This document shows positions 35,393-48,680 of a stretch of DNA of 64,000 nucleotides, in pieces (position 1 is the stretch's first letter; each line of letters begins with the position of its first letter). The stretch is taken from assembly GCA_025267735.1 (NCBI GenBank), contig CM046294.1:22192162-22256161 (forward strand), given 5' to 3'. The notes beneath the pieces were generated by a model. That model made no database searches. It was not told where the DNA came from and worked only from the letters and a program-made list of their open reading frames with translations. This DNA comes from Mactra quadrangularis. Taxonomy: Eukaryota > Mollusca > Bivalvia > Venerida > Mactridae. The position numbers and the translations under genes were made by a program.

Positions 35393-35515
35393 TGGTCTGC
35401 CTTGTCCAGATAATGGTCCGCCTTGTTCAAAAATATGGTCTGCTTTGTCCTGAAGAGCGGTCCGCTTTGTCATGGTCGGCTTCGTCTTATGGTCCGCTTT
35501 GTCCCTTATTCAGCT
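35393..35515. repeat. diverged solo end of the 36.5-37.9 kb foldback family
   Basis: A series of ATGGTCCGCTTTGTCC-like units in the same order as the right arm at 37796-37932, but with GTCCGC/GTCTGC variants and no opposite arm. Confidence 0.7.
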
Positions 35516-36532
35516 ACTACTAGTGTGGCAGGAATGCCTTTTATACATTTATTTGATTACATGTGTAAACTTACTCAACATAATGATGTATCTGTGATAC
35601 TCATTCAAGCATTAATTTAATGGTCCATAATAGATTTTTCTTTACTGAGGGTTTTACAAATGTTTAATGTATCACATATGGTTTTCTTATAGTGTGTGCT
35701 AAATACTGACCACTCTGAGACTTTATTGACTAGCCCTTGTGTAGTCAAATTATTGGCGGTACATATAACATGTGAAATTCGTGAATCTTGTGAACTTCAT
35801 GTACCATGTAAATTCCATGCACCATGAGAATTTCTCTGACTGAAGGGACTTTAGTTTTCGTACGGGGAAATAAGCTAGTGGTGACAATTATTTATCGCCG
35901 TTTCCCTCGGACATGAAAGTTAGCATTTACCTATTGTCTAAGAGTTCAGTCACGTTGTCTCTCTTTGCATTAACCGTTTTTATTTTTAGGCATTCTTAGT
36001 ATAATTTAATTTGATAATGGACACTTTGAACAGTGACTCACTGACATTGTCACTTTTCCAAGTGAGTTGACAGAGTTGGAAATGAACAGATACACATTGA
36101 TCAGGACTCCACATGTTAACCAGTACAAATAAAATGACTTGACAAAGAAAATATAGGTGAACATACCTGACAACAACGATTCTACACCAAAAGATGCAAT
36201 TATTTATGATATTTTACTTCTGTAAACAATCTTAAAAGGGAAAATGAAGAGGATATCCGATTGTGGTTTATGGAGGGGGCTGTCTAAATCGCAAGATTTG
36301 AGAGAATACCACGCCCCAATACTTGAGGGAGATACGCCTCCTACATAAGAGGCGGAGTTCACAAAAACTGACAGTTACATTCTAAATGAAATTATGCCTA
36401 TAATTCTTGATTTATGTAATAATTTATTTTAATAAAGAACGTGATTGATATTTGGAATCGTTCTACTGTAAGAGTGTTGTATGGGATCCATATCTACAAG
36501 GTGATATTGACCGCCTAGAGCGCATCGGTACC

Positions 36533-37932
36533 GGGACAAAACGGACCATGAGACGAAACGGACCATGCCAAAACGGACCAAAGTAGGGACGAAACGGACC
36601 ATATTTGTGGGACAGAACGGACCATAGTCGGGACAAAACGGACCATTGTCGGGACAAAACGGACCATAAGAAGAAATGTAATCATTATTATTATAAATTA
36701 TTAATTGTGTGATTAATAACATTATACATATCTTTTATGTCTTAGTATAATTAAATTGTGTGTAAATAGTAATTAAAATAGCCTCAATAGTGATTAAAAG
36801 TTTTCGTGTTGTTTGTGCATGCGTTGTTTTTAAGCTATACTGTGTCCTCCTCGGGACAAAAAGGACCATTGTCGGGACAAAACGGATCATAAGAAAAAAT
36901 ATAACCATTATTATTATAAATTATTATGTGTGTGATTAATAACATCATATATATAGTTTATGTCTTAGTGTAATTTAATTGTGTGTAAATAGTAATTAAA
37001 ATATCCTCAATTGTGATTAACAGTTTGCGTGTTGTTTGTGCGTTGTTTTTAAGCTATTCTTAAGCTATTTTAAGCCGTTTCCTTGAGCTAATTAGCTAAT
37101 ACATCAGAGTGATTTAATTTGAAGTTGCTTTTATATTGTCCAGCACAGGTTCTTTCCTATGTACTGCACGCTCTTATAACTCTGGGAAATTATTATATGA
37201 TGACAAACTTGTTCCAGATAAATTATAATTACTTATACGCACAGTTACACAGATTATTCTCGTACCCAGAGGTTGTCATGATTATAGATAGTTTTTAAAA
37301 TTCTTATAGCTGCTGGGAACGATAATGACTCGTGATAAGAATAAAAAACACAAAAAAGGAGAAAAACTGTTATAATTATATACTTTATTATAAATTCATC
37401 ATCAATAATATAACAAAACATACTTATACTAATAATAATATCATTAATAATCAAATGTAAGGATATCACTTTGAAGTCAATAATTGTCATAAGTTTGATG
37501 TTATTGAAAAAAAAACAATGAAATAAACTAACAAAACATATTTTTCAATTAATATTAGATCTAGTCAATAATTGTCATCAGTTTGGTGTTATTTAAGATA
37601 AGAAGTTTTCCATGAAAAAAAAAGAAAAAAAACCCACAATTACTCAATAGCTCTTATTATAATTGTTTGCAAGGGTGAAATAAAGATATGCTGTGTTTTG
37701 TTATGAAAAAATATCGATATTTTTACTCTTTACTACTTCAACTTTTATTTCATTAAATCAATATATTTATTGTCTAGTAATATAATCTATTTTTTCTTAT
37801 GGTCCGTTTTGTCCCGACAATGGTCCGTTTTGTCCCGACTATGGTCCGTTTTGTCTCACAAATATGGTCCGTTTCGTCCCTACATTGGTCCGTTTTGGCA
37901 TGGTCCGTTCGTCTCATGGTCCGTTTTGTCCC
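36533..37932. mobile_element. 1.4-kb foldback transposon with subrepeated arms
   Basis: The left arm (about 36533-36672) is seven imperfect GGGACAAAACGGACCAT units; the right arm (about 37796-37932) is its inverse in the same internal order (last, defective units CATGAGACGAAAC and ATGCCAAAACGG included). The interior is AT-rich without a convincing ORF and holds a roughly 200-bp direct duplication (36640-36835 and 36868-37065). Long subrepetitive TIRs fit the Foldback type. Confidence 0.85.
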
Positions 37933-38649
37933 TAATTCATCTTTGTTAATCATGTGCAGCAGTTAAAAAAATTCTCCATGCCACTGCATCATGTGTTACA
38001 AACTATTGGCCTACAATGCGTTCGTTACGAACCCTAAATGCAACGGACAGGCATAACAGGAAGCCAATTACTAGATACACTTATCTTAAACCTCAATGAT
38101 AATGTGACACTTATTCGTTCACAACTGTGATCATTGCATAAGAACTAAATTTATAAATACGTTCCATTCAACTTCAAGCCAATCAAGCCTCAAGGGCATT
38201 ATTATTCGATTTTGTACACCTTACTTCAGCATAATTAACGACAAAACTGAGTTTTCTTTAATCAGTAGACAACAAATTATGTTATGATAAACGAAATATC
38301 ACGAACACACAATAAAAAATTAGCTTTACTTACAAAATCTATCAAAAATCGATAGGTGAACGTCTCTTCCGTCAACGTTTTGTTTACTTGTCATAAAATT
38401 CTCGCTTACCGCGTGACGTACCCGTGGCGACCTCTCGTGACCTCTCGTCACATGCATATATTAAGCATCGGGTAATGTCGGTAGTTTGAGAGGGAGTCAA
38501 AATGCGCTATTTTCAGTCGCTCGTAACTTGGCTTTCTGCGGTCTGTTGACACTCATTATATTTTGATCGGCTACATTATGCTATACTAAATACGTGGGAA
38601 ATAAACAAATCAGGTTTATTTTGATATTGGATGCGCATAAGCCATCTTT

Positions 38650-41270
38650 AAGGTTCGTCAATCAAATTTTCGTAACCTAAGTGTGGACATTTGAGAACTT
38701 AACAAGATACATCGATTCGCCCTTATAAAAAAAGTTTGAGGACGAAACAAGATATTTCAATATGTCCATAAAATTTTCGTATCCAATTAATAAGGAGCGG
38801 AGTTTTTAATGATGAAAAAGAAATTTTGATTCGTCCATTAAATGTTCGTACCAAATTAATTAGGAGCGAATATTAAAAGGACGAAACAAGACACGTTGAT
38901 TCGACCATAAATTGTTCTAACCCAATAAATTAGGAGCGAACATTAAAAGGACGAAACTAAGATATTTTAATATTTTAATGATGAAACAAGACATTTTGAT
39001 TCGCCCATAAAATGTTCGTACCAAATTAATTAGGAGCGAACATGTAAAGGACGAAACAATAAATACGTCCATAAATTTCTTGTTTCGTTCTTAAAATATT
39101 CGGTTCATTTCAATTGGGTACGAACATTTTAAGAACGAATCAAAATGTCTTATTTCGTCCCTAAGAAATATTCGCTCCTAATTAATTGGGTTCGAATAAT
39201 TTATGGACGAATTAAAATATCGTGTTTCGTCTATTAAATGTTAGCTCCTTACCAATTGGGTACGAACATTTTATGGACGAATCAAAATATCTTGTTTCGT
39301 CCTCAAAATCGCTCCAATGGCACGAACATATTATGGACGAACCATAATGTCTTGTTTCGTCCTTATTATGTTCGTTATTAATTAATTGGGTTCGGACATT
39401 TAATAGACGTATTAAAATATCTCGTTTCGTCCTTTAAATGCTCGCTCCTAATAGGGTTCGAACGTATATTTGATTCGTCCTTAAAATGTCCAAACCAAAT
39501 TAATTTGAAGCGAATATTTACAGGACGAAACAAGACATTCTGGTTCGTCCATAAATGTTTCGAACCCAATTCATTAGGTGCGATCATTTCGAGGACGAAA
39601 CAAGATATATTGATTCGTCCATAAAATATTCGAACCCAATTAGGTGCGAACATTAATTTTGATTCGTCCATAAATTGTTCGAACCCAATTGGGAGCGAAT
39701 ATTTTAAGGACATAAGAAGACATTTTGATTCGTTCATAAAATGTTTGTACCCAATTTGGGAGCGAACATTTTGAGGACGAAACAAGATATATGGATTCGT
39801 CCATAAATTGTTCGTACCCAAAAAATTTGGTGCGAACATTAAAAGGACGAAACCAGATATTTTGATTCGTCCATGAAATATTCGTACCCAATTTAGGAGC
39901 GAACATTTCGAGGACGAAACAAGATATATGGATTCGTCCATAACTTGTTCGTACCCAATAAATTAGGTGCGAACATTAAAAGGACGAAACAAGATGTATG
40001 GATTCGTCCATAACTTGTTCGTACCCAATAAATTAGGTGCGAACATTAAAAGGACGAAACAAGATGTATGGATTCGTCCATGAAATTTCGTACCCAATTC
40101 GGGAGGGAACATTTAGAGGACGAAACAGACATTTTGATTCGTCCATAAAATGTTCGTACCAAATTTAGGAGCGAACATTTCGAGGACGAAACAAGATATA
40201 TGGATTCGTCCATATTGTTCGTACCCAATTAATTAGGTGCGAACATTAAAAGGACGAAACCAGATATTTTGATTCGTCCACGAAATATTCGTACCCAATT
40301 TAGGAGCGAACACTTCGAGGACGAAACCGGATATTTTGATTCGTCCATAAAATGTTCGTACCCAATTTAGGAGCGAACATTTCGAGGACGAAACAAGATA
40401 TATGGATTCGTCCATAACTTGTTCGTACCCAATAAATTAGGTGCGAACATTAAAAGGACGAAACAAGATGTATGGATTCGTCCATAACTTGTTCGTACCC
40501 AATAAATTAGGTGCGAACATTAAAAGGACGAAACAAGATGTATGGATTCGTCCATAACTTGTTCGTACCCAATAAATTAGGTGCGAACATTAAAAGGACG
40601 AAACAAGATGTATGGATTCGTCCATGAAATTTCGTACCCAATTCGGGAGGGAACATTTAGAGGACGAAACAGACATTTTGATTCGTCCATAAAATGTTCG
40701 TACCAAATTTAGGAGCGAACATTTCGAGGACGAAACAAGATATATGGATTCGTCCATATTGTTCGTACCCAATTAATTAGGTGCGAACATTAAAAGGACG
40801 AAACCAGATATTTTGATTCGTCCACGAAATATTCGTACCCAATTTAGGAGCGAACACTTCGAGGACGAAACCGGATATTTTGATTCGTCCATAAAATGTT
40901 CGTACCCAATTTAGGAGCGAATATTTCGAGGACGAATCAAGATATTTTGATTCGTCCATGAAATATTCGTACCCAATTTAGGAGCGATCATTTCGAGGAC
41001 GAAACGAGATAAATGGATTCGTCCATAAATTGTTCGTACCAAATAAATTAGGTGCGAACATTAAAAGGACAAAATAAGATATTTTGATTCGTCCATAAAA
41101 TGTTCGAAACCAATCGATTGGGAGCGAATATTAAAGGACGAAACCAGATATTTTGATTCGTCCATAAAATGTTCGTTACCAATCGATAGGGAGCAAACAT
41201 TTTAAGACGAAACAAGATATATGGATTCGTCCATAAAATTTTCGTACCCAATTAATAGAGGGTTCGAAAA
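38650..41270. repeat. palindromic 60-63 bp minisatellite, about 40 units, with an inverted block
   Basis: The unit (forward) contains GGACGAAACAAGATATTTTG, ATTCGTCCATAAAATGTTCG and TACCCAATT..AGGAGCGAACAT; the CGAACAT..GGACGAA part pairs with TTCGTCC..ATGTTCG. The orientation is forward at 38650-39065, reversed at about 39070-39470, then forward again. A 544-bp higher-order duplication is near-identical (40046-40415 and 40590-40959). Open frames across it (for example 187 codons on the minus strand) are repeat shadows. Confidence 0.92.
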
Positions 41271-42380
41271 TTTCTATCCCAATTGGGTTGCAAAATAACA
41301 TGTGGACTAGTCCTACAAATTGCACACCCAATTAATTGAGATGGGAAAACAAGAGGGTGAATCGTGACATTTGGACTATGCCCAAGTAAGAATTTCGATT
41401 CCCCTCTCGTCTTACCCATTTGAAAAAAAGACAACTATTTTAAAAACATGTAATTGGGCAACAAACATCTCAAGGACATAATGTCCGAGATGACTTGTTA
41501 AAAAGGAGCAGGCCAGAATTATTTCATGTACAAAAATTGACTATCTGTGATTCTTCTAGCTTTCTGTGAAGACCATAATGTAACATCGACCAGTTTGACA
41601 TACAAGATGAATCTGTAAGTTAAAGAAGGATTATAAATAACAGTGAAAAGATAAAATATTATCCTTCCATGATAAGTCTTGGCAAGTAGGTCCTGTCAGT
41701 TGGAATCCTCGGCTTCATCATTAAATACCTAAGTAAGGATTATAAAATATTTTATCAAATATATTTCTTGTCAATTAAGCAATTAACAAGAGTATTAAAA
41801 TATATTGCTTGCTTTTCAAACAAATTAAATGATTTACAAAAAAGGTATACAGGATTGTGTCCAATTGACATTGAAAAATAAGGATAAAATCCGAGTAATC
41901 CAACTGATTGGATCTAGCTTTTTGAAGAGTATGCAAAGGGAAATAACTGACTTAGGTCTCTTATTAACGTAAAAAAATATTATGTTTAAACTCAATTTTA
42001 ATTATTAAATAAAACTTTTTACCTGAAATAACAAATTATACATAGTAATGGTCAAGTTGTCCAGAGATTTAATATAGCAAAAATAATTCATCCACAGTTA
42101 TGTCTCTTCAGTATGGTTGATATAGTCCCATTGAAAAAGTCCATCTTTAATAATGGTAAAGATGTAAGACTTTTAAAAAACTAACCTCATAAGCAAAGTC
42201 GATGCCCACACAAAAATCATGATGTCAAAAAACGGTTTACTTACTTTAATGTTTTGATGATCTTGTTGTACTGGTTGCCATGGTTACCATTGTTTACCTG
42301 AAAAGGAAGAAGAAAAAATCGAGTAAAATGAAACAATAATGGACATTGTATTATATCTTATAACAATGAATAAACACAGT
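41271..42380. other. unique AT-rich stretch, no gene seen
   Basis: No exon with coding character, TIR or SINE head recognised on either strand. It could be intron or intergenic. Confidence 0.5.
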
Positions 42381-42912
42381 GACATCCATAATTACCTTTA
42401 CACTGATGTAAATGCATGATTAGTTTTTAAACTTTTACAAATATTTGAAAAGTATAATAATTTTTAGATACATGTACATGTATTTTTTGGTTTAATGCCC
42501 AACAACAAATTGTATAGGTCATATAACGACTGTCAGTCAACCTACTCACTCCTCCTGGATAGGCTAAATCTCTTGATATAGCTGTTAACCAGTTACTTAG
42601 CACTTACTTCTGTCAGTGACTGACAACTTCCCTATATAATTTAGAATCAGGGGTAGGAGGGAGAATGGTCAGAAATCATTTCATGACCAAACTCCACAAA
42701 AGTATGCCCACCCGGGAATAAAACCCAAGACCTTTGATCAGTAAACTTGTACTACCAGGCTAGCTAGCTGGGTTGCTTACATGTACATGTATAAGAGTTA
42801 AAACAGTATAAAGTATCATTACCCCCTTTTAAATGGAAATACATCGAAATAAAATTTAATTGTAATAAAGAAACCCATTTTTTGACTAACATAAAGGTGA
42901 TTATGGATGGCA
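42381..42912. mobile_element. family A TIR element split by a SINE
   Basis: GACATCCATAATTACCTTTA at the left and AAAGGTGATTATGGATGGC at the right, with the shared interior GTATAAAGTATCATTACCCC. The SINE at 42484-42777 is inserted inside it. Confidence 0.75.
42484..42777 (-). mobile_element. SINE-like insertion with 15-bp target duplication
   Basis: TACATGTACATGTAT occurs at 42469-42483 and again at 42778-42792. The body shares blocks with 50005-50290 (ATAGGTCA, CAACCTACTCAC, GGCTAAATCTCT, ATTTAGAATCAGGG). A degraded tRNA-like end (ggaataaaacccaagacc, inverted B-box) sits near the right terminus. Confidence 0.75.
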
Positions 42913-43555
42913 CTTTAATAGAACCATGATACAATAAAGCAATACATAAAATACAAATGTAATAAAATAAAATATTTCATACCAAAGCATATTGTAACAC
43001 TTGCAGAGCAAGAAAAAAATACAAAAAAGACCTAACTTTGGGATAGATCTCAAAATAATACCAAAGCCCTCCCCCCAGCTACGCCATATGACCAATACCC
43101 CATTCATAATGTTTCAGTGGTCTCGAATGTCAATGCAGTATAACCGGAAATATCCTGGCCAGCTATATATAAGTTTCCTGAAACTTCGATGGAGAAGCGA
43201 GTAATGTGAAATCACAATCTGTGTCAGTCTTGGAGATATTCAATTAAGTATGGAGGATGCAGTTGGAAATGTTTGAAATGCAGAAAACAATAGAATTAAC
43301 AGATGAACTAAGAGACAAAATATGATCACAAATAAAGCTCACAATTAGCATAAAGCTAAACAGTAGCTGCAGTAAATTCATTCAGAGGAAAGATACTTAG
43401 ATAGGCTTATAAAGTTGTATGAATAGGAGATGTTGTACGAATAGGAGTTGTGTCACTTTTTGGCTTTATGGAAACAGGGTCTAGTTCTATGTATAACCAC
43501 TAATACAGTGACATGCCAGTAACCCAAACAAAAAATCAAACAAGCTACAGTAGTT

Positions 43556-43670
43556 ATTATTATTATTATAATTATTATTATTATTATTTAATTATTATCA
43601 TCATCAACATCATTGTCATTATTGTTATTATTATTGTTATTATTATTATTATTATAATCATTATTACTGA
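43556..43670. repeat. ATT/ATC microsatellite
   Basis: (TTA)n with interspersed TCATCA; the I/Y-rich frames on both strands are shadows. Confidence 0.92.
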
Positions 43671-44495
43671 GATACAACAGTATACATCATACAGAAAAGT
43701 TGTCAAATTATAAATGAATTGTAAAGTTTTCATGTTGGTACAATTAAGTCTGAAGCAATGCTTCAAATAAAGAATAATGTTAATAATTACTTTATTAACT
43801 TAATGAGTATAGTTACTAAAATTGACCATAAATGTTGAGAATTAACACATTATGATAAATTGTGAATAGTAACCTGTTCCATTCAATGTATTAGATTATT
43901 ATAATGAAAGCCATTGTAACATATTTTTGTCATGGTTTTGTGAATACAATGTAATAATGAAAATTGCAGATTACTTTCAAATATTGGGATAATAATCTCA
44001 ATAGTACATTACTTTAATTTAATTAATCATCATTTCTAACATTTCTTCTATTACCTGAGAAAAAAATAAATACTGGTGATTACATTAAAATAAAGTAAAA
44101 TACAAACTAACATCCAGTCATGAGCTGTTATACCAGTAAACAACCTTTATCTACAGTATCAATATAGTAAACAAAGCTATGAACATGTGTAAATATCATT
44201 TTCATATAATAAATATTGCTATATTCGCAATTATTTCTCAATAGCCGATAAATCATATCACAAAATGAATAATACTTTATACCTCTACTTCCTGTAAAAT
44301 ACTAACTGATTTAGTTATCACACATCATTACCAATAGAAAAAAAGAAGTATTCATAAAAAGAACATTATCAACAATTCCATGAATTGTTTACTTTCATCA
44401 GTTAGTACAAGTATACATGTACTGTATATAATATATGTAAGAGCACCCTAACTAGATTCCCATACTATACCCGACTACTGTCCATTGTACAAGTA

Positions 44496-44757
44496 CACAT
44501 TTTACTTTCAATCCAGCAGTCTAAACAGTATAGCCACCCTGAACCATGGTCAATACCGCTAGAATGTTAGGATCAAAATTCCTTCATATCTGATAATCTA
44601 CATTTAGATCTTTCATTTTACATGTATACATTTTACTTTCAATTCAGCAGTCTAAACAGTATAGCCACCCTGAACCATGGTCAAATACTGCTAGACTGTT
44701 AGGAATAAAATTCCTTCATATCTGATAGTTTATATTTCTTGATCTTTCATTTCCTCT
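44496..44757. repeat. 131-bp tandem duplication
   Basis: ATTTTACTTTCAATCCAGCA, AACAGTATAGCCACCCTGAA and CCTTCATATCTGATA recur 131 bp later with a few substitutions. No coding potential. Confidence 0.85.
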
Positions 44758-45487
44758 CATGATTTTCTTATTTCTCTCATGTTTATGAGTCTTTTTCTTT
44801 CAATGTGACTATAGCCATAGCAGATCACTACCTAGTATCATTAGTGACAACTACATATATTTTGAAATATATTGGAACTAATTTTGATATTAGTGTATCT
44901 TTTAATTCAAAATTTCCAGTAGTTAATGATGCATAACAACTTCTTTTGTTAGATACATTAAGTAAAGGTATGATTATCATTCATTTTAATATTTAGCATT
45001 TTATATGAACAATGACTTCACACAGCTTGACTAAGCTTACTACAATTGTATTTTAAATAAATAAAGTAACTAATTTGGTACTTAAATATTTGAGTGCTAA
45101 GACTGAATGACAATGATTAGTAAAATACTTTATTTTAATATAAATATATTGATTATTTCAAGTTAGATCTTCACATCTACTGAATATGAATATACACTTT
45201 ATTTAATTACTACTAACCATTGATAAAAACATTTGCAGCAATATTTCATACCATGAGATTATCATTATTATCATATATACCATTATTAACCCATCTTTAT
45301 ATATTATGGCAGTGCAAGTATATTAAGCATAATATTCTTAATTTAAACTAGTAACAAATATCAAATTATAGAAAATAACAGTTTAAACTGATTAATTTTT
45401 GTTTGTGAAACAAGTTATTTACTTTAATTTCAACTTTCCAGTTCACTTCCTGGTCGGCACCAATTACTAGTAGGAAGAAATTTTTTT

Positions 45488-45660
45488 ATTTGGGTTTAAC
45501 GTTGTATTCAACACAATTATTTAGGTCATGTATACAACAGCCAGATCTTCCTACTATAGGTTTCCTGGACACTTTTTATCACCAGTACTAACTTACCCCA
45601 ACACAAGTCCGACAACTCATGTATAGGTAAGACCTACAGCGACTGGGTTCGAACCCGAAG
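45488..45660 (-). mobile_element. SINE, degraded copy
   Basis: It shares 'ggttta/gagttaacg', CAACACAAT, TTAGGTCAT, 'ttcctggac' and ACCAGTACT with the full SINE at 45870, and ends in an inverted B-box (GGGTTCGAACCC). Confidence 0.6.
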
Positions 45661-45869
45661 AATAGAAGATTATTTCCAATTAAACAACAGTATATCTAGG
45701 GGGAGATAATTAAGTTACTTAATTATTAGGGGACAATGTAAGAGTAATCTAACTTGCATTAGCAGACAAATATAATTATGTTAAAGATGTTATGAAATTA
45801 AATGTATGTTAACCTATCCTTGGATCTTAGAGCTGTCATTGATTGGGCTAGAAGCGACAATATCGACAA

Positions 45870-46157
45870 ATATATTTATTTATTGGAGTTAACGCCGTAT
45901 CAACACAATTTAGGTCATTTCACGGCGTCCAGCGCACCTAACCTAGCTTTCCTGGACCATTGTCTATAACCAGTACTCACCTACCCTTCCACAAGGCCGG
46001 AAACTTCTCCATATTATCTAATAAATGGAGGAAAATCGACATCATGACAAATTTTCATGGAAGGGTATAACCTCCCCGGGTGGGATTCGAACCCGCACCC
46101 CCTCGGGCACGAGTATCCAAATCCCGGCGCGCTACCAACTGCGCTATCGACCCGGGT
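45870..46157 (-). mobile_element. tRNA-derived SINE, best-preserved copy
   Basis: On the minus strand the head is GGGTCGATAGCGCAGTTGGT (A-box) and GGTTCGAATCCCACCCGG (B-box), then a conserved body with TTCATGAAAATTTG-type and GGCCTTGTGGAAGGGTAGGT segments, ending in a TTATT-rich tail. At least seven related copies lie in the window. This matches the tRNA-SINE type described widely in molluscs; family name not assigned. Confidence 0.85.
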
Positions 46158-46755
46158 TCGATAAATATAATAAATATCGATAATATACCGATATTTATCA
46201 CTGCAGTACTATTCAAATCATTCATGTTATAAACTCATAATAAACAAATATTTTTCTTTAATGTTATAACTTAAGTAGAATAGAGGTATTTCCTCAATGG
46301 GGTGCTGTCAATATTTTAGACGTACCACTTCATATTATGACAGCTATCCTGTTTCTGCTTACGATAGACGGTTGTTTTTCAAATTTGACCTTTAATAGTG
46401 ACTTTTATCTATTTACCTTTATATGCTTTATTATCAATATTTCAAAATGCATTATTGATTCTTGATCAGAAAATAAACATCGACAATAAAGTGATATCGT
46501 TGGAATGTATGACAGCTCTCCTTGGTCATAATGCTAAATGATATTAAAATTGCAATACTTGAAGAAACTATAACCCACACTAATTAAAATTTAAACAGAC
46601 CAAACAATTGGCTAAATTTGACTGATGTATGTTTAATATTTGTTTGGGGTCAGCATTTTTTTAAGGAAAGTCTATAATATAACCATAGCAATATTAGACA
46701 CAGCTATGCTATTCATTGACACAAGATGGAATATAAGTCAAAATGATATGTTATG

Positions 46756-47602
46756 CTACAGTCCCATAAACACAAAAATAGCCATGAGGTAACCGCATGA
46801 CCAAGCTTCCAAAGGACCAGTATGAACTCTCGCCTACCTGCACGGACTGTTTGTTTTTACCAGGGTCCATGAGATGAGCCATAGATACACATATCAGTTT
46901 TAAAGCCAAACAAAATCGTGGCAAAGCATGGATTAAACTTCCATGACTCTGTACAGGCGTGTAGTTTAAAACCATGTGCGTACAGTAGGGGTGTAACGGT
47001 TAACCGATATACCGGTTAATATTGCAATACGACTTCTGACGGTTTTTAACCGGTTCGTTTTTCTCTGAACCGGTTTTTCTACTTATGTTCCATACAGATT
47101 GTTTTTATCAGTCTGAAATTTAAATGTTTGAATTAATGTTAAAATGTGTTTGGAAACTTGAAATATTTTTCGTAAAGTGAGAGAATAATTATCTTTGAAA
47201 GTCCATTCAAAACCTTTTTTTCTAACTTATTCAAACATTTGCGTAATACGTGTAGATCATTTGAAAATACAAATATCTATGTACAATGTTGATAAAATTA
47301 AGACGATGCTCGTGCATTAATTTATGCTATGCATGTATACGCAAAGAACAATATGTATTGCAATATATTGCAATATATTGCAATACGGGTTTCGTGTATT
47401 GCAATTTATTGCAATACGGTTTTTACCGTATTGTTACACCCGTAGCGTACAGACACCTCAATAGTCATGTACATTGCTCTTACAATTGACCGCATGGCTC
47501 TAAGATTTATGTCACCACAAACCCAAAGCTTCCCATGGCCTACGGCTATTTGCATGTAAAGGTCCCCAACAGGCTATGATTTTAAGGAACTGAGGCATTA
47601 GC
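46756..47602. repeat. dispersed repeat, family B (copy 2), split by a hAT-like MITE
   Basis: It matches 20191-20531 block by block (see CTACAGTCCCATAAA, TTTTTACCAGGGTCC, AACTGAGGCAT) but is interrupted at 46986-47444. Confidence 0.8.
46986..47444. mobile_element. hAT-like MITE with 8-bp target duplication
   Basis: GCGTACAG flanks both sides (46978-46985, 47445-47452). The termini are TAGGGGTGTAACGG and the inverse of TACGGGTGTAACAATACGG. The interior has repeated TATTGCAATA and ACCGGTT motifs. An 8-bp duplication is diagnostic of hAT. Confidence 0.88.
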
Positions 47603-48680
47603 CAAACTATCCTCTGAATGACTTTACAGCATTAACTTACTGTTGCCAATGGTAATAAAATGAAACAGATAACATAACAAGGGCCCACTTCGGCTTGCAC
47701 TTAACAAGAGATGGTGCATGCAAAAATCGAGAAATATGAAACCTCTAGGTAAAATTTTAGATAATTTCAGAATGTAAATTCAAGGAGACAGATGCGATTA
47801 AAAATAACCCTTTTAAATCAAATATGGTATTTGTCCACATTTGGTTTCGTATATCTGTCAATCCATTATACTATTTAGCACATTATAACACTTAAATGTA
47901 AACACTATTAAAATGTACTATACATAGTATTTAGCAAAATTTTCCAGAGCCAAATAATGAACAATTCAGAAATTGACTTAAGTTACCATTACAAACTTCA
48001 AGACAAAGGGCATAGTTTTCCATGTGCATGTTGTCTGTCTCTCACCAAAATTTGCATCAACTCAATCATGCTAACAGTATTCAATGCGTAACTAATTAAC
48101 TAATAAATTAGTTTTCCCACCAAAACTGATCTTGCTCACTGTGTGTTTTGACCGACGATGGATCATAAGGCCGGTATTCCATTCATTCGGGAGTGTGACA
48201 TGAACGTTTATCATGAGCGTGAAACTTGAACGTGAGGCATGAGAACACTGGGTACTTTAATGCATGTCAAGTCATCCATTAAGGCATAATTAATAGTTGA
48301 ATTTTGTAAGTACAGCAGAATTGTGATACAAATGCTTGCAAAAACTACACACACTTAAATTAACATTGTTTTTCAGTCAGCAATTATCTGCAACACCAGG
48401 TCTTTGATGTTCATGTACTGCTTTAAGGACTGGTCTCACAGAAAAGGGCATTTTTTAATGGCTGCAAGAAGTTTTTCTGTTGCATCTTGCATTGACAGAG
48501 AACCTTTGGTGGCTTCGCAATTATGAAAGACTTGCGAGAACGTGAAAAATCACTACATCTAGTGATCGGTTTCACGCTCGCGTTACACAGTCACATGACA
48601 TTTATTCTCGTCTCACGCTTAAGTTACCCTAACCACGATAAGGATAACATACAATAGAAAATCGTTTGATTTTTCATGTA

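Noticed and set aside
38650..41270. Several 60-187 codon minus-strand frames with recurring MDESIYLVSSSKCS
   Set aside because: They are frame shadows of the 60-63 bp minisatellite, drift between frames, and have no splice or start context.
46073..46157. A genuine tRNA gene on the minus strand
   Set aside because: A- and B-boxes are good, but acceptor and anticodon stems do not pair properly and the same head recurs fused to a SINE body elsewhere.
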